Shown: piece after piece, positions 63,977 to 64,000 of the stretch
Layout: each line of letters begins with the position of its first letter
Position numbering within the stretch: position 1 is the first letter of the stretch
The notes under the pieces: generated by a model
Databases searched by the model: none
The model's input: the letters and a program-made list of their open reading frames with translations, nothing else
What the model was told of the DNA's origin: nothing
Position numbers and translations under genes: made by a program
NCBI RefSeq assembly: GCF_001653565.1
Contig: NZ_LYPB01000080.1
Span: 53,236 to 117,235, forward strand
DNA: 64,000 nucleotides
Direction of reading: 5' to 3'
Source: Paenibacillus oryzisoli
Lineage (GTDB): Bacteria; Bacillota; Bacilli; Paenibacillales; NBRC-103111

Positions 63977-64000
63977 AGTATATAAGACATACTTTGATGG

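Noticed and set aside
1..64000. Mobile elements, tRNA, rRNA, riboswitches
   Set aside because: No transposase, integrase, inverted-repeat element, conserved RNA core or T-box sequence was seen by eye; a covariance-model search would be needed to exclude small RNAs.

Overview
The window looks like a Gram-positive, spore-forming member of the Paenibacillaceae (Paenibacillus or a close relative). This rests on strong AGGAGG-type ribosome-binding sites with frequent TTG starts, two LplABC-type sugar ABC transporters each linked to a YesM/YesN-type two-component pair, GerA-family spore germination genes, and several large secreted carbohydrate-related proteins. No rRNA, tRNA, CRISPR array, transposase or phage gene was seen. 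The genus is an inference.

Layout. (1) 1-6250: the end of a solute-binding lipoprotein, two LplB/LplC-like permeases, a sensor kinase and an AraC-type response regulator. (2) 6319-9486: an unusual UvrA-like double ABC ATPase with a long zinc-motif-rich C-terminal extension. (3) 9636-11631: two small regulator plus AHSA1/SRPBCC modules (ArsR-type, then MerR-type), followed by a convergent small lipoprotein. (4) 12314-17284: a five-gene Ni/peptide-type ABC importer with a putative repeat operator. (5) 17554-21215: a Tat-exported metallophosphoesterase, a 2-hydroxyacid dehydrogenase, a fibronectin-III gene remnant and a luciferase-like monooxygenase. (6) 21780-34215: a glycan-utilisation locus with a GH95-like hydrolase broken by an in-frame TAG, response regulator, kinase, two permeases, solute-binding lipoprotein, sulfatase, SGNH esterase and alcohol dehydrogenase. 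(7) 34427-38381: kinase-like protein, a small unlisted ORF, DHFR-like reductase, DUF1361 membrane protein and a GntR/solute-binding-protein fusion regulator. (8) 38445-46476: two divergently transcribed, paralogous giant secreted CBM/beta-propeller proteins, with a cre-like site and a leader ORF between them. (9) 46555-52524: an unknown protein, a VOC protein, then a resistance-type cluster of rifampicin phosphotransferase, MarR regulator and MFS exporter. (10) 52615-59914: GH78 rhamnosidase, YafY/WYL regulator, class D beta-lactamase divergent from a MocR-type regulator, a DUF4846 lipoprotein and an FCD-type GntR regulator. (11) 59931-64000: small membrane ORFs and divergent spore-germination genes (GerAB-type facing away from GerAA and GerAC).

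How it fits together. The two transporter and two-component sets probably sense and import oligosaccharides released outside the cell. In region 6, desulfation, de-esterification, glycoside cleavage and sugar oxidation are co-encoded, which suggests a decorated, possibly sulfated fucose-containing glycan. The rph-marR-MFS cluster, the class D beta-lactamase and possibly the UvrA-like ATPase suggest soil antibiotic defence. Functions are assigned from recognised motifs and family resemblance; no database search was possible. Many starts were moved downstream of the longest open frame to fit a ribosome-binding site.
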